Positions 24,256-34,054 are shown, counted from the stretch's first letter. The stretch: 64,000 nt of DNA from Lawsonibacter sp900766145 (GCF_030372275.1 NZ_JAUDDJ010000001.1), one strand, 5' to 3'. Numbers and translations are program-made. The notes: generated from the letters alone by a model not told the origin.

Positions 24256-25198
24256 GCTGCGAAACGGCGCGTTGATTTTGATTCCCATTCTCCTACTGGC
24301 CCTATTCAGCCAGGTATCCCTGGCCCGGCCGGAGCAGACCCATGACTGGGAGACCCATCTTGCGGGGTTCTATCTGGTCCGGGATACTCTGGATTCCGGT
24401 CCAACCTCCATCGGCGATCCGGAGGCCGGCTGGGAGGAACAGGGCAGCACCCCGGTCAGCGCCTACGGCCATTCCTTTTCCATTCCAGATATGATCCTGA
24501 AGGCTCAGACCGGGGAAAACGGGGAGCTGTACTTTCCCAACCTGGAAGGCCGCCGCTTTTTCTTAGCAAAGGAGTATTATGACCCCGGCAACCTGGAGGA
24601 GTTTGCCTACCGGCTGTACTCCGACTTGGAATCGGAAGGGCTTCACATGGAGGTTACCGACCTGGGGACCAACCACACCGCTTCCGGCACCCTCTACTAT
24701 ACAGCTCCCCTCAACGATTCCACCTGGACCGAGGACAACCAGGTCTGGACCGCCTATCTGGTCTATCAGGAACCAGACGGCACCGTCTACCTGGCGGACA
24801 GCGGGAACAGCGTTAGCGGCACGGTGGATTGCAGCATAAACAAAACCGTCACCTACCGGGAGACCGCCAACGGGCAGGCCACGCAGGAGAACACCTTAGA
24901 TCTCACCATCAACTTCCGCTACATTTCCCGCTTGGAGCAGGTCACCGTGGAGCAGTTCACCGCGGACAACCAGCGGGTGACATCTCAGGCCCTCTCCGCC
25001 CAGGAGATGCTGGAGGGCCAGGGAGCCCTGGATCTCACCTGGGAGCCGGACGCCGCCTATGCGCTGGTATCGGAGCAGTACGCCGACGGCACGGTACAGC
25101 GCACCCTGCTGGAGCGGGGAGACGAGCCTGTCTCCCACACCTGCTGGGCGGCAGAGGAAAACGGCTTAACCATTCCCTTTCCCATTACATTGGAATAA
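24248..25198 (+). CDS. Secreted or membrane-anchored protein of unknown function
   Basis: This 316-residue protein has an N-terminal signal or anchor segment (ALILIPILLLALFSQVSLA), with a possible cleavage after it. The remainder is hydrophilic, acidic and rich in aromatic and Thr residues, suggesting a beta-rich extracellular domain. No family motif is recognised. Its start overlaps the small HTH gene, so it is translationally coupled to it. The operon membrane protein-HTH-secreted protein suggests an envelope-sensing unit, but this is inference. Confidence 0.7.
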   Translation: MNKLRNGALILIPILLLALFSQVSLARPEQTHDWETHLAGFYLVRDTLDSGPTSIGDPEAGWEEQGSTPVSAYGHSFSIPDMILKAQTGENGELYFPNLEGRRFFLAKEYYDPGNLEEFAYRLYSDLESEGLHMEVTDLGTNHTASGTLYYTAPLNDSTWTEDNQVWTAYLVYQEPDGTVYLADSGNSVSGTVDCSINKTVTYRETANGQATQENTLDLTINFRYISRLEQVTVEQFTADNQRVTSQALSAQEMLEGQGALDLTWEPDAAYALVSEQYADGTVQRTLLERGDEPVSHTCWAAEENGLTIPFPITLE

Positions 25199-25208
25199 GA
25201 TATAAAAG

Positions 25209-25253
25209 GCCCTGTACCGCCGGTTTTGAATCCCGGCGGTACAGGGCTTTTTT
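25209..25253. terminator. Bidirectional terminator between convergent genes
   Basis: GCCCTGTACCGCCG (25209-25222) and its complement (25234-25247) form a 14-bp stem followed by TTTTTT, with AAAA on the left flank. It serves both the secreted-protein operon and the minus-strand HTH/membrane gene. Confidence 0.9.
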
Positions 25254-26514
25254 ATGTTCCGTCTCTCAGCTTCTGCCATGCCTCTTCCACCGGGGCATAG
25301 GGTTTGTCTTCTTTCACTACTCCTCCAATGAGGCTGCCATCATCCTCTTTCACATACCCCATCCATATCACCTGGGTGCGGGTACGGCCACTGCCATCCC
25401 TCACACGCAATCCCAGCTGGATGATGTCTCCCTTTTTCAAGCTCAAACCGCTCAGATCTACCTCGGTGCTCCAGAACGAGGACAAGTAGAATTCATCACT
25501 GTGTTCCATGCTCAAACTTTGGATGTCATCTACCCAATGATCCAACTGGTCGTTCACAAAGACCCCCAACCAAGCGCGCACATGCGCATCCTCGGGTGTA
25601 ACCATCCGATTCGTATTGTAGAATGTTATATTATACTCCAAAGGTACCACGGTTCCCGCAGGAAAATGATCTCCATCCAGCTTCTTTCCTTCATAGGAGG
25701 TATCCAGTTCTTTGACCACAGGCTGCAGGGAGTAGTCCTGGGCCATCTGGATGGCCTGGCCGATGGTCTGGGTGCGGTTCTCCCCGTCCATCTGGAACGT
25801 GAGGGAAAAGTCAATGGTGTCGCTGAGGGGACAGGTAATTTGAGCGGCAAAGGTATCTCCCCCCTGGTCCTCCGCCTGGACGGAGACGGTCTCCCCTGCG
25901 CTGCGGGCGGCCAAAATCACCGGAGTGTCCGCTGTGCGCTGGCGCAGCTGGACGGCCAGATCAAAGGTGACGGAATTCTCCGCCAGATCCACCTTTACCA
26001 CCGAGTAGTCAAAAAACTCCACCAGACTGGTGACCTGCTCCAGAGCCGCGTTTACCTGCTCCTCTACCGTGTCGCCCACGGTATTTTGGATGTTGGCCAT
26101 CTGCCCATCCATCCGAGAAACGGTCTGGTCCAGCTGATGCCCCCACCAGGCTGCCCCCAGAGCCACAGCCAGCACCACCGCCGCCGCCAGAACCCAGGGC
26201 CACTTTCTCTGCTGCCGCCACCCCTTGGGACGGGGCAGGGACTCCAGATACTTCTTTGCAATGGTCTCAGCCATCTCCAGCTGCTCCTGGGTCAACTCCC
26301 GGCTGGGCGCAGTCTCCTCCTCCAGCTCCAGCAGCTGGGCCAGGGTGATGCCGAAGGCCCGGCTGAGGGCCACACAGTTATTTACATCGGGCAGAGCACT
26401 GTCGCTCTCCCACTTACTCACTGCCTGGCGGGATACTCCCACCAACTCCCCCAGGGCCTCCTGGGACAGCCCCCGCTCCCGGCGCAGGGCCGTAATCCGC
26501 GTTCCTAATGTCAT
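25252..26514 (-). CDS. XRE-type HTH protein with membrane anchor and extracellular domain
   Basis: This roughly 420-residue protein starts MTLGTRITALRRERGLSQEA, a complete Cro/C1 helix-turn-helix with the QAVSKWE motif (residues 5-60). A helical linker follows, then one membrane span (WPWVLAAAVVLAVALGAAWW, about 125-145) and a 270-residue outer domain. The topology joins a cytoplasmic DNA-binding head to an extracytoplasmic sensor, as in one-component membrane regulators. GGAGGG precedes ATG 26514; a longer start lacks support. The ligand and targets are unknown. Confidence 0.8.
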   Translation of the reverse strand: MTLGTRITALRRERGLSQEALGELVGVSRQAVSKWESDSALPDVNNCVALSRAFGITLAQLLELEEETAPSRELTQEQLEMAETIAKKYLESLPRPKGWRQQRKWPWVLAAAVVLAVALGAAWWGHQLDQTVSRMDGQMANIQNTVGDTVEEQVNAALEQVTSLVEFFDYSVVKVDLAENSVTFDLAVQLRQRTADTPVILAARSAGETVSVQAEDQGGDTFAAQITCPLSDTIDFSLTFQMDGENRTQTIGQAIQMAQDYSLQPVVKELDTSYEGKKLDGDHFPAGTVVPLEYNITFYNTNRMVTPEDAHVRAWLGVFVNDQLDHWVDDIQSLSMEHSDEFYLSSFWSTEVDLSGLSLKKGDIIQLGLRVRDGSGRTRTQVIWMGYVKEDDGSLIGGVVKEDKPYAPVEEAWQKLRDGT

Positions 26515-26547
26515 GCTCTTGTCCCTCCTCTCTGGTTTGAAGGTAGC

Positions 26548-26588
26548 AAAAAGGAAGGGAATCGGCAACCAAATCTCCCTTCCTTTTT
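26548..26588 (-). terminator. Intrinsic terminator downstream of pcrA
   Basis: AAAAAGGAAGGGA (26548-26560) pairs with TCCCTTCCTTTTT (26576-26588). On the minus strand the stem is followed by T residues from the A-tract. It separates pcrA from the downstream HTH/membrane gene. Confidence 0.75.
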
Positions 26589-26633
26589 GTCAACCAAAGC
26601 TTACATTGCCGGTTTTTCTAACAAATTGTCTGC

Positions 26634-29099
26634 TTACACCTTGGTCATATGGGCGGAGGCGGACTTGAGCATCAGCCGCTTGGTGCCCACATTGTCAAAG
26701 GCGATCTCCACCAGGGCGTCGCCCCCCATCTTCTGGATGGACAGGATCATGCCCTGGCCAAAGGCCTTGTGGCGCACCATGTCCCCCTTGTGGAAGGCGG
26801 TCAGGTCGGCCTTGGGGGCGGCGGGAGCAGAGGCGCTCATGGCCCGGGAGAAACCGCCGTAGTCCCGGCGCTGGGCCGAGCGGGGCTCTGGCCGCTGGTC
26901 GTAGGGACTGCGCTCCTCTCTGGCATAGCCGCCGTAGCCCGAGGTGCGGGAGGGAATGCCGCCCCAGCTGTCTCCCCGGTCCAGGAAGTTCCGGCCGGAG
27001 CGCTCCAGGTGCTCCGGGGGAATCTCCTCCAGGAAGCGGGAGGGCCGGTTGGCGCTGGTGCGGCCAAAGAGCATACGCTGGCCCGCACAGGTGAGGTACA
27101 GCTTCTCCTTTGCCCGGGTCATAGCCACGTAGCACAGCCGCCGCTCCTCCTCCATCTCGTCCGGCTCTCCGATGGCCCGGATGCCGGGGAAAATGCCCTC
27201 CTCGGCTCCCACCACAAAGACCACCGGGAACTCCAGACCCTTGGCCGAGTGCATGGTCATCATCACCACGCAGTCCTGGTCCGGGTCGTGGCTGTCCAGG
27301 TCGGTGTACAGGGCGATCTCATCCAGGAAACCCGCCAGGGTAGGCTCGTCCCCGGCGTTCTCCATGTAGCCCCGGATGGAGGTGAGCAGCTCTCGGATAT
27401 TTTCCAGGCGGGTGCGGTCCTCCACCGTGTTCTTGGTCTCCAGCATAGCGGCATAGCCGGTGCGGAGCATCATCTCCTCATAGAACTGGTCCAGAGGCAG
27501 GGTGGTGAGCAGCCTGGTCAGCTCCCCCATCAGGTTGGTGAAGGCCGCCAGCTTGGCCGCCGACCGCTCCAGCTCCGGGTACATCCGGGCGTTGTCGATG
27601 ACGGCGTAGAGGGAGGCTCCCTCCCGCAGGGCGATGGCCTGGGCCGTCTCAATGGTCTTGGCTCCAATGCCCCGGGGCGGGTTGTTGATGATGCGGGTAA
27701 GGCGCAGGTCGTCCTCCGGGTTATTCAGCACCGCCAGATAGGCCGTCATGTCCTTCACCTCGGCCCGGTCAAAGAACCGGGTGCCGCCGATAATGCGGTA
27801 GGGGATGCCGCTGCGCTTGAAGGCGGTCTCCAGCTGGTTGGACTGGGCGTTCATCCGGTAGAGCACCGCGTGGTCCTTCCAGGCCCGACCCTTTCCAAAA
27901 TCGTCCAGAATCTGATTGGCCACATACTGGGCCTCATCATTCTCGTTCATGGCGGTGTAGACCTGGAGTTTTTCTCCCTCTCCAGCTTTGGTCCACAGTT
28001 CCTTGCCCTTGCGGCCCTGGTTGTTGCGGATGACTGCGTTGGAGGCCTCCAGGATGTGCTTGGTGGAGCGGTAGTTCTCCTCCAGGCGGATGGTGCGGCA
28101 GCCGGGGTACTGCTTTTCAAAGGAGAGAATGTTCTCGATGGTGGCCCCCCGGAAGCGGTAGATGGATTGGTCATCGTCGCCCACCACGCAGAAATTCTCG
28201 TATCCGCCTGCCAGAGTGGAGGCCAGCAGATACTGGAGATTGTTGGTGTCCTGATACTCGTCAATGAGGACATAGCGGAACTTCCGCTGATAGTAGGCCC
28301 GCACCTCTTCAAACTGCTGCAAAAGACGCACGGTGTGCAGGATGATGTCGTCAAAGTCCAGAGCATTGGCCTCCCACAGCCGCCGCTGGTACTGGGTATA
28401 CACCTTGGCGATCTTATTCAGGCGGTAGTCCCCAGCCTTCTCGCACTGGTCGGCGTAGTTCTGGGCCAGCAGCATCTGGTCCTTGGCCCGAGAGATATAG
28501 CCCAGCACGGACCGGGGCGGGAACTGCTTGTCATCCAGTTCCAGTTCCTTGAGACAGTCCTTGATGACCCGCAGGGAGTCGTCGGTGTCATAGATGGTGA
28601 AGGAGGAGGCAAAGCCCAGCTTCTCAATGTCCCGGCGCAGGATGCGCACACAGGCGGAGTGGAAGGTGGAGGCCCACACGTCCTCTGCCTCCGGGCCCAG
28701 CATGGCGGACAGGCGGTCCTTCAGCTCCCCGGCGGCCTTATTGGTAAAGGTAATGGCCAGGATGGTCCAGGGGGCGGCGGGCTCCAGAGCACACAGGGAG
28801 ATCATTCTGTCCCGATCTCCCTCCCCAGTGCGGGCATATTCCTCCAAAAAGGCCAGGTCCTCCAGGGAGACCCACTCCGGCACCTCCGGGCTGTCCGAGC
28901 CCCGGCCATAGCGCATGAGGTTTGCAATGCGGTTAATGAGTACCGTGGTCTTTCCGCTGCCTGCGCCTGCCAGCAGCAGCAGCGGCCCCTGAGTCGTAAG
29001 CACCGCCTTTTGCTGCTCCGGATTCAAATGGGCAAACTCCCGGGCAATAGAGGCGCGGCGGGCGGCGGCAAAACGTTGTTCTTGTTCATGATCCAGCAT
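26634..29099 (-). CDS. pcrA: UvrD/PcrA-type ATP-dependent DNA helicase
   Basis: This 821-residue superfamily 1A helicase, moving 3'-5', acts in repair and replication-conflict resolution. Walker A AGAGSGKTT is at 44-52, with TFTNKAAGEL, the DEYQDTN Walker B, DDDQSIYRFRGA, YRST and HSAKGLEF following in order. The C-terminal KGDMVRHKAFGQGMILSI tail is the RNA-polymerase-binding Tudor-like end typical of PcrA. Slightly longer than Bacillus PcrA because of an insertion at about 65-100 (RYGRGSDSPEVPEWVSLEDL), which splits the early helicase region. It appears monocistronic. Confidence 0.95.
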   Translation of the reverse strand: MLDHEQEQRFAAARRASIAREFAHLNPEQQKAVLTTQGPLLLLAGAGSGKTTVLINRIANLMRYGRGSDSPEVPEWVSLEDLAFLEEYARTGEGDRDRMISLCALEPAAPWTILAITFTNKAAGELKDRLSAMLGPEAEDVWASTFHSACVRILRRDIEKLGFASSFTIYDTDDSLRVIKDCLKELELDDKQFPPRSVLGYISRAKDQMLLAQNYADQCEKAGDYRLNKIAKVYTQYQRRLWEANALDFDDIILHTVRLLQQFEEVRAYYQRKFRYVLIDEYQDTNNLQYLLASTLAGGYENFCVVGDDDQSIYRFRGATIENILSFEKQYPGCRTIRLEENYRSTKHILEASNAVIRNNQGRKGKELWTKAGEGEKLQVYTAMNENDEAQYVANQILDDFGKGRAWKDHAVLYRMNAQSNQLETAFKRSGIPYRIIGGTRFFDRAEVKDMTAYLAVLNNPEDDLRLTRIINNPPRGIGAKTIETAQAIALREGASLYAVIDNARMYPELERSAAKLAAFTNLMGELTRLLTTLPLDQFYEEMMLRTGYAAMLETKNTVEDRTRLENIRELLTSIRGYMENAGDEPTLAGFLDEIALYTDLDSHDPDQDCVVMMTMHSAKGLEFPVVFVVGAEEGIFPGIRAIGEPDEMEEERRLCYVAMTRAKEKLYLTCAGQRMLFGRTSANRPSRFLEEIPPEHLERSGRNFLDRGDSWGGIPSRTSGYGGYAREERSPYDQRPEPRSAQRRDYGGFSRAMSASAPAAPKADLTAFHKGDMVRHKAFGQGMILSIQKMGGDALVEIAFDNVGTKRLMLKSASAHMTKV

Positions 29100-29428
29100 G
29101 GTATTCCGTCCTGTTCTCTTTCATATGATTTGTGTTCTTCATTGTACCGAAAACCTGCCTCCTGGTCAACCGCAATCCACCCTTTGGTATTCTCGCATGT
29201 TTTTGGTATGGGTTGTCCCTTCTGCGCATATACTTTCTATGAAAGATCCAGCTTTGCAGGATTTTAATTTATATCTTGCAGTACAGAGATATCTCAACTG
29301 TAACATCCTTAAATTCTGCAACTAATTTGTAACTCTTTTTTCATTTCCATGTAATCGCTTCGAAACCACCATAACAGCACCTTTTGTTATACTGTATATA
29401 ATCCAAAGATTGAAAGGAGGGTCCCGCT

Positions 29429-30061
29429 GTGAAAAAGCTGATCCTTTCTCTTACTATTGTTTCTCTTCTGATCTTCCCCCTGGGCGCCGCCGCCTTAACT
29501 GATTCTCAGCAGGAGCCCCTCCCCGCTGTCTCCACCGAAGAGGTCCACGGCAATGTGCCCGCCCAGACCGATGCGGCTCAGGCCATGACCCCTGCCGTCC
29601 ACGCCTTGGTGCTGGCCATGACGGAAAACCATCTGGACTACGACCCCAGTGACAGCGAATTTCTGTGGACCAGCCTGTACTACATGCTCAGCCTCTACGG
29701 CCAGATGGACGAGCGGGCTGACTTTACCGATGACACCATGATTCTCCCCTCCGAGATGGTTCGTGATTACGCCGCTGCCCTCTATCCCGATGTGGCCCAG
29801 CTGCCCGACATCCCCGCCCCCATCTCTCAGCGGATCGCCTACTTTGCCTCTGATGATTCCTATCATCTGGCGCGGGGCGACGAGGGCCTGATCCAGGTCA
29901 CGGTGGACAATTCTCAGAACCAGGCCAATGGCCAGGTGATTCTCTCCGGCCGGATGACCGCTCTGGAGGATGGCAGCACCCTGTATACCTTCCAGGCCAC
30001 TCTGAGCCCCCGGGACACCATGTTTGGTTTTATCATTGATTCTTTGACCATCTCTGCGTGA
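29429..30061 (+). CDS. Secreted protein of unknown function
   Basis: This 210-residue protein has a clear signal peptide (LILSLTIVSLLIFPLGAAAL) and probable cleavage near residue 22. The mature part is acidic, with DEGLIQVTVDNSQNQANGQV, and probably a beta-rich domain. No known family is recognised. The start is GTG, with AAAGGAGGG at good spacing, and TATAAT lies 27 bases before it. The 329 bases upstream (29100-29428), shared with the pcrA start, are AT-rich; beyond this TATAAT nothing distinct is seen there. It ends in its own terminator. Confidence 0.7.
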   Translation: MKKLILSLTIVSLLIFPLGAAALTDSQQEPLPAVSTEEVHGNVPAQTDAAQAMTPAVHALVLAMTENHLDYDPSDSEFLWTSLYYMLSLYGQMDERADFTDDTMILPSEMVRDYAAALYPDVAQLPDIPAPISQRIAYFASDDSYHLARGDEGLIQVTVDNSQNQANGQVILSGRMTALEDGSTLYTFQATLSPRDTMFGFIIDSLTISA

Positions 30062-30074
30062 GTTTCTCCTTTTG

Positions 30075-30108
30075 AAAAACGCCCGATGCCAAACCATCGG
30101 GCGTTTTT
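30075..30108 (+). terminator. Intrinsic terminator
   Basis: AAAAACGCCCGATG (30075-30088) and CATCGGGCGTTTTT (30095-30108) form a perfect 14-bp hairpin after the secreted-protein gene. Confidence 0.9.
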
Positions 30109-30225
30109 CCTCGCCTTCCCCGCCTTTCCCCTTGTGATTCCAAGTCTGGTGTATTATAATATCTGTGCATTGGCGCCCGCATGGAACTTGCGGGCTGAAA
30201 TTTGTGTTTTTTGAGGTGTTTCTCT

Positions 30226-31596
30226 ATGAACCCTGATATCCATGATTATATCCGCCCCGGTAAGCGCGCCCATTTGGTGGGCATCGGCGGGGTATCCATG
30301 TCCCCTCTGGGCGAGGTGCTCCACGGCGCAGGGGTAAACATTACCGGCTCCGATCTCCACGAGAGCGCTACCGTGGCCCATCTGCGCTCTTTGGGCATCC
30401 CTGTGGTCATCGGCCACCTGCCTGAGAGCGTGCAGGGTGCCGACTGTGTCATCCGTACCGCCGCCGTCCACGACGACAACCCCGAGATCGCCGCCGCCCG
30501 GGCCGCCGGGATTCCCGTCTTCGAGCGGGCCCAGGCCTGGGGCGCCATTATGCGCCACTATCAGAACGCCCTGTGCGTGGCAGGTACCCATGGCAAAACC
30601 ACTACCACCTCCATGTGCACCCACATCTTCCTGGCCGCCCAGCGGGACCCCACGGTTATGATCGGCGGCGTGCTGCCCGCCCTGGGCGCTGGTCACCGGG
30701 TCGGCAAGGGGGATACCATCATTCTGGAGTCCTGTGAGTACTGCAACTCCTTTCTCTCCTTCTTCCCCACCGTGGCTGTCATCCTCAACGTGGACGCTGA
30801 CCACCTGGACTTCTTCAAGGATCTGGAGGATGTAAAGCACTCCTTCCGCCGCTTTGCCCAGCTGGTACCCCAGGGCGGCTGCGTCGTGGCCGACGGAGAC
30901 GACGAGAACACCATGGACGCCCTGAAGGACCTGGACAAGCCCATGCTCACCTTTGGTCTGGAGCAGGGCGACATCCACGCGGCCAACCTCACCTGGAACA
31001 AGGGCCTGCCCACCTTTGATCTCATCTACAAGGGAGAGACTTTGGGCTCCATCTCTCTGCGCGTGCCCGGCATCCACAACGTGCGCAACGCCCTGGCCGC
31101 CGCCGGGGCCGCCCTGCAATTGAATGTGCCTATGGACGCTATTCGGGACGGCCTGTACGCCTTTGGCGGGGCAGGCCGCCGGTTTGAGCACAAGGGCGAG
31201 TACCACGGCGCGGTGGTCTATGACGACTACGCCCACCATCCCCATGAGCTCCAGGCCCTGCTGTCCACGGTGAAGACCCTGGGCTACCAGCGGGTGATCT
31301 GCGCCTTCCAGCCCCACACCTACACCCGCACCAAGGAGCTCTTTGACGACTTTGTGGAGGTGCTCAAGCTGCCCGACAAGGTGCTGCTGGCCGAGATCTT
31401 TGCGGCCCGAGAGACCGACACTCTGGGCATCTCCTCCAAGGATCTGGCCGACCGCATTCCCAATGCGGAGTACTGCCCCACTCTGGCCGACGTGACCGCC
31501 CGCTTCAAGGAGCTGGCCCAGCCCGGCGACCTGCTGATCACCGTGGGCGCGGGAGACATCTACCTGGCCGGCGAGGCCCTGCTCAACGAGGCATAA
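30226..31596 (+). CDS. murC: UDP-N-acetylmuramate--L-alanine ligase
   Basis: This 456-residue cytosolic Mur ligase adds L-Ala to UDP-MurNAc in peptidoglycan synthesis. The Rossmann start HLVGIGGVSMSPL, the ATP loop GTHGKTTTT (120-128), the NVDADHLDFF metal region and the DDYAHHPHEL motif are in order. Length is normal. ATG 30226 is chosen because GAGGTG lies just before it and MNPDIHDYI aligns with family starts. It is flanked by terminators, so it is monocistronic. Confidence 0.95.
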   Translation: MNPDIHDYIRPGKRAHLVGIGGVSMSPLGEVLHGAGVNITGSDLHESATVAHLRSLGIPVVIGHLPESVQGADCVIRTAAVHDDNPEIAAARAAGIPVFERAQAWGAIMRHYQNALCVAGTHGKTTTTSMCTHIFLAAQRDPTVMIGGVLPALGAGHRVGKGDTIILESCEYCNSFLSFFPTVAVILNVDADHLDFFKDLEDVKHSFRRFAQLVPQGGCVVADGDDENTMDALKDLDKPMLTFGLEQGDIHAANLTWNKGLPTFDLIYKGETLGSISLRVPGIHNVRNALAAAGAALQLNVPMDAIRDGLYAFGGAGRRFEHKGEYHGAVVYDDYAHHPHELQALLSTVKTLGYQRVICAFQPHTYTRTKELFDDFVEVLKLPDKVLLAEIFAARETDTLGISSKDLADRIPNAEYCPTLADVTARFKELAQPGDLLITVGAGDIYLAGEALLNEA

Positions 31597-31615
31597 CCGA
31601 AATTCACAGGAAAGT

Positions 31616-31652
31616 GCGGCGCAGAGGAAACTCCTCTGCGCCGCTTCTTTCT
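31616..31652. terminator. Terminator between murC and the WYL gene
   Basis: GCGGCGCAGAGGA (31616-31628) pairs exactly with TCCTCTGCGCCGC (31632-31644), with a T-rich tail. It lies between convergent genes. Confidence 0.8.
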
Positions 31653-31658
31653 TGCTCT

Positions 31659-32651
31659 TTATTCCTGATACATTTGGCTGATATCCTTCACATACTCCGC
31701 CATGGCGTCCACAACGCTTTCCGGCTCCAGCACCTTGGCTCGCTTTCCGAAGCCGCACAGCCAGCCGAAAAACTGGGGGCTGACTACAACCTGAGTCCGC
31801 ACGGTGAAGTGCTCCTCATCCTCGGGCACCAGCATGACCTCCTGTCCCAGCCGGTCCAACACCGCTCCCACCAAGCCCCGATCAAAGCGCAGACGCACCC
31901 ACACCGGCTCTCCGGAAAACATGCCGAACACCTGCCGGGCGTACAGCCCCATATCCAGGGCCGCGTAGACTTCCTGGCCGTCCCGTGGCTCCTCGGTGGT
32001 TCCGATCTGGGCCATCTTATCCACCCGAAAGTGCTTGATAATTCCGGCCTGGGAGTCAAAGCCCACCAGGTAGTAGTTCTCATCGTCCCAGGTGAGGGCG
32101 TAGGGGCTGATCACATACCACGCCCCATTCCGGCGCAGCTGCCGCTGCTTTTCCATGTTGTACTCAAAGTAGTGAAACCGGATTTTTCGGTTGGCGGCGA
32201 TACCCCGGTGAATCTCATCCACGTTGTAGTAGATGGACTCGTTCATGGTCTTAATCCGGTTTTTCACAAATACCTGGCGGTTGAGCTCCTGGGCCTGATG
32301 GACACTGGCCAGCCCCTCGATCTTCTTGATGAGGCTCATGGTCTTTTTCTGGGTGATAAATTTGGAGGACTGCACGCTGTCCACCAGCAGCTTCAGCTCC
32401 GGCAGTTCAAAATCCCGGCTGCCCACATAGCAGCCGCTGTTTCGCCCCCGTCCCCCCTGCACCACGTCCAGACCGTAGGTGCGCAGGGCCTCCAAATCAT
32501 CATAGACGCTCTTGCGCTCGGCAGAGATGCCTCGCTTCTCCAGCTCCTGGATGAGCTGGGCCACCGTCACCGGGTGGTTTTCATCGGAATACCGGAGCAA
32601 ATAGTCCATGATATATAAAATTTTCAGTTTTTGAAAGGGTGCCCGGGCCAT
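31659..32651 (-). CDS. WYL-domain transcriptional regulator
   Basis: This 330-residue protein has a winged helix at residues 5-65 (KLKILYIMDYLLRYSDENHP, then SAERKSVYDDLEALRTYGLD) and a WYL-type sensor domain at about 140-230. The latter contains YVISPYALTWDDENYYLVGF, a variant of the WYL signature. A C-terminal WCX dimerisation domain ends the protein. WYL regulators bind nucleotides or nucleic acid fragments and often control defence or DNA-damage genes. No obvious target lies adjacent. The frame and length are standard. Confidence 0.88.
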   Translation of the reverse strand: MARAPFQKLKILYIMDYLLRYSDENHPVTVAQLIQELEKRGISAERKSVYDDLEALRTYGLDVVQGGRGRNSGCYVGSRDFELPELKLLVDSVQSSKFITQKKTMSLIKKIEGLASVHQAQELNRQVFVKNRIKTMNESIYYNVDEIHRGIAANRKIRFHYFEYNMEKQRQLRRNGAWYVISPYALTWDDENYYLVGFDSQAGIIKHFRVDKMAQIGTTEEPRDGQEVYAALDMGLYARQVFGMFSGEPVWVRLRFDRGLVGAVLDRLGQEVMLVPEDEEHFTVRTQVVVSPQFFGWLCGFGKRAKVLEPESVVDAMAEYVKDISQMYQE

Positions 32652-32814
32652 ATCTCTCCCTGCCTTTCTCTTCTGATGTTATCTGTGGAGCACTGTGGCT
32701 ATGTTTAGATTAACAAAGAATATGTCCTATAATACGGATACTTTTCCATGCTTCCCATGCTCCCCGTTCTGTGGTACAATGGCCCCGATAGCTGGGAGCA
32801 AAGGAGGAACGGAG

Positions 32815-33219
32815 ATGAACCGGTCGGAACACTACGACAGCGATCTGCTCTTTTACTTCGACGGAAAGCCCCTGGAGTTCTCCCTGTATCAGCGTCTCTT
32901 TGCGGCCATGGAGCAAGCCTTTCACGACGCCTCGGTGAAGGTACAGAAGAGCCAGATCAGCTTTTACTGCCCCAAGCTGTTTGCCGCCGCCTCCATCCCG
33001 GTACGCCGGAAAAAGGACTGGCCCCGGGAGTGCCTGCTGGTCACCTTCGGCCTGGAGCGGCAGCTTCTCTCTCCCCGCATTGCCGTAGCCGTGGAGCCCT
33101 ACCCCAACCGCTGGACCCACCATGTGGTGGTATCCCGGCCGGAGGAGATCGACGAGGAACTGCTGGACTGGCTCCGCCAGGCCTATCAGTTCTGTCAGGT
33201 CAAAGGCTCCCGGCGGTAA
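32815..33219 (+). CDS. DUF5655-like conserved protein
   Basis: This 134-residue soluble protein starts MNRSEHYDSDLLFYFDGKPL. It contains KVQKSQISFYCPKLFAAASI and RWTHHVVVSRPEEIDEELLD, matching the small DUF5655 domain, which resembles restriction-enzyme-like or transport-associated folds of unknown role. AAAGGAGG lies before ATG 32815; a TATAAT-like -10 lies at about 32729. The gene may share a transcript with yaaA and bcp downstream. No activity is assigned. Confidence 0.7.
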   Translation: MNRSEHYDSDLLFYFDGKPLEFSLYQRLFAAMEQAFHDASVKVQKSQISFYCPKLFAAASIPVRRKKDWPRECLLVTFGLERQLLSPRIAVAVEPYPNRWTHHVVVSRPEEIDEELLDWLRQAYQFCQVKGSRR

Positions 33220-33298
33220 GTTATATCCAGTATAGGACAGACCGGCCGTCTTGACAAGAAAAGCCGGTCTGTGATCGGAACATGATGAGGACCCCACG

Positions 33299-34054
33299 AT
33301 GCAAATGATCATTTCCCCTGCGAAAAAAATGGTGGTAGACCGGGACAGCCTGGCTCCCCGGTCCGTCCCCCAGTTTCTGTCTCAGACAAAGGTACTGTTG
33401 GAGACCATGCAAACCATGACGCCCCAGGAGCTCCAGCACCTGTGGGGCTGCAACGACGCCATCGCCCGACTGAATGTTCAGCGGCTGGAGACCATGGAGC
33501 TGGAAGGGGACCTGACCCCCGCCATTCTCTCCTATCAGGGCATCCAGTACCAGTACATGGCCCCCGGCGTGCTGGAGAACCAGGCCCTGGACTACCTCCA
33601 GGACCACCTGCGTATTCTCTCCGGTTTTTACGGAGTGCTGCGCCCCTTTGACGGCGTCACCCCCTACCGACTGGAGATGCAGGCCAAGCTGGCTGTGGCA
33701 GGCGCAAAGAATTTGTATGAATTCTGGAGTGACCGTCTGTCTCAAACACTGGCGGAGAAGGACGGCTGGGTGCTGAATCTGGCCTCCAAGGAGTATAGCC
33801 GTGCCGTCGCCCCCCATCTGCCCCAGGAAACCGAGCTGGTCACCTGCCGCTTTGGCGTCTGGAAGGGCGGTAAGCTGGTGGAGCGGGGCACCCAGTGTAA
33901 AATGGCCCGGGGAGATATGGTACGCTGGCTGGCCCAGAACCAAATCACCCGCCGGGAGGACCTGCCCGCCTTTTCCGGGCTGGGCTATCAGTTTGACACA
34001 AACCATTCCACCCCCACCGAATTGATTTTTTATACGGAAGGAGAACAACCATAA
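33299..34054 (+). CDS. yaaA: YaaA (UPF0246) peroxide-stress protein
   Basis: This 251-residue protein starts MQMIISPAKKMV and has GFYGVLRPFDGVTPYRLEM, LNLASKEYSRAV and KMARGDMVRW, the conserved blocks of the YaaA family. In E. coli YaaA lowers free intracellular iron and protects DNA and proteins during hydrogen peroxide stress; it has a helix-hairpin-helix DNA-binding fold. Its stop overlaps the start of the peroxiredoxin gene (TAATG), so the two are translationally coupled and together form an oxidative-stress unit. Confidence 0.92.
   Translation: MQMIISPAKKMVVDRDSLAPRSVPQFLSQTKVLLETMQTMTPQELQHLWGCNDAIARLNVQRLETMELEGDLTPAILSYQGIQYQYMAPGVLENQALDYLQDHLRILSGFYGVLRPFDGVTPYRLEMQAKLAVAGAKNLYEFWSDRLSQTLAEKDGWVLNLASKEYSRAVAPHLPQETELVTCRFGVWKGGKLVERGTQCKMARGDMVRWLAQNQITRREDLPAFSGLGYQFDTNHSTPTELIFYTEGEQP

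Noticed and set aside
24829..26508. 559-residue plus-strand frame
   Set aside because: It runs across the end of one real gene, a terminator and the antisense of another, so it cannot be a gene.
26649..29267. 872-residue plus-strand open frame
   Set aside because: It is the antisense of pcrA; low-complexity Gly/Val/His-rich translation with no motifs, caused by GC-rich codon use.
30154..31758. 534-residue minus-strand open frame
   Set aside because: Antisense of murC; composition is typical of a shadow frame and no ribosome site is present.
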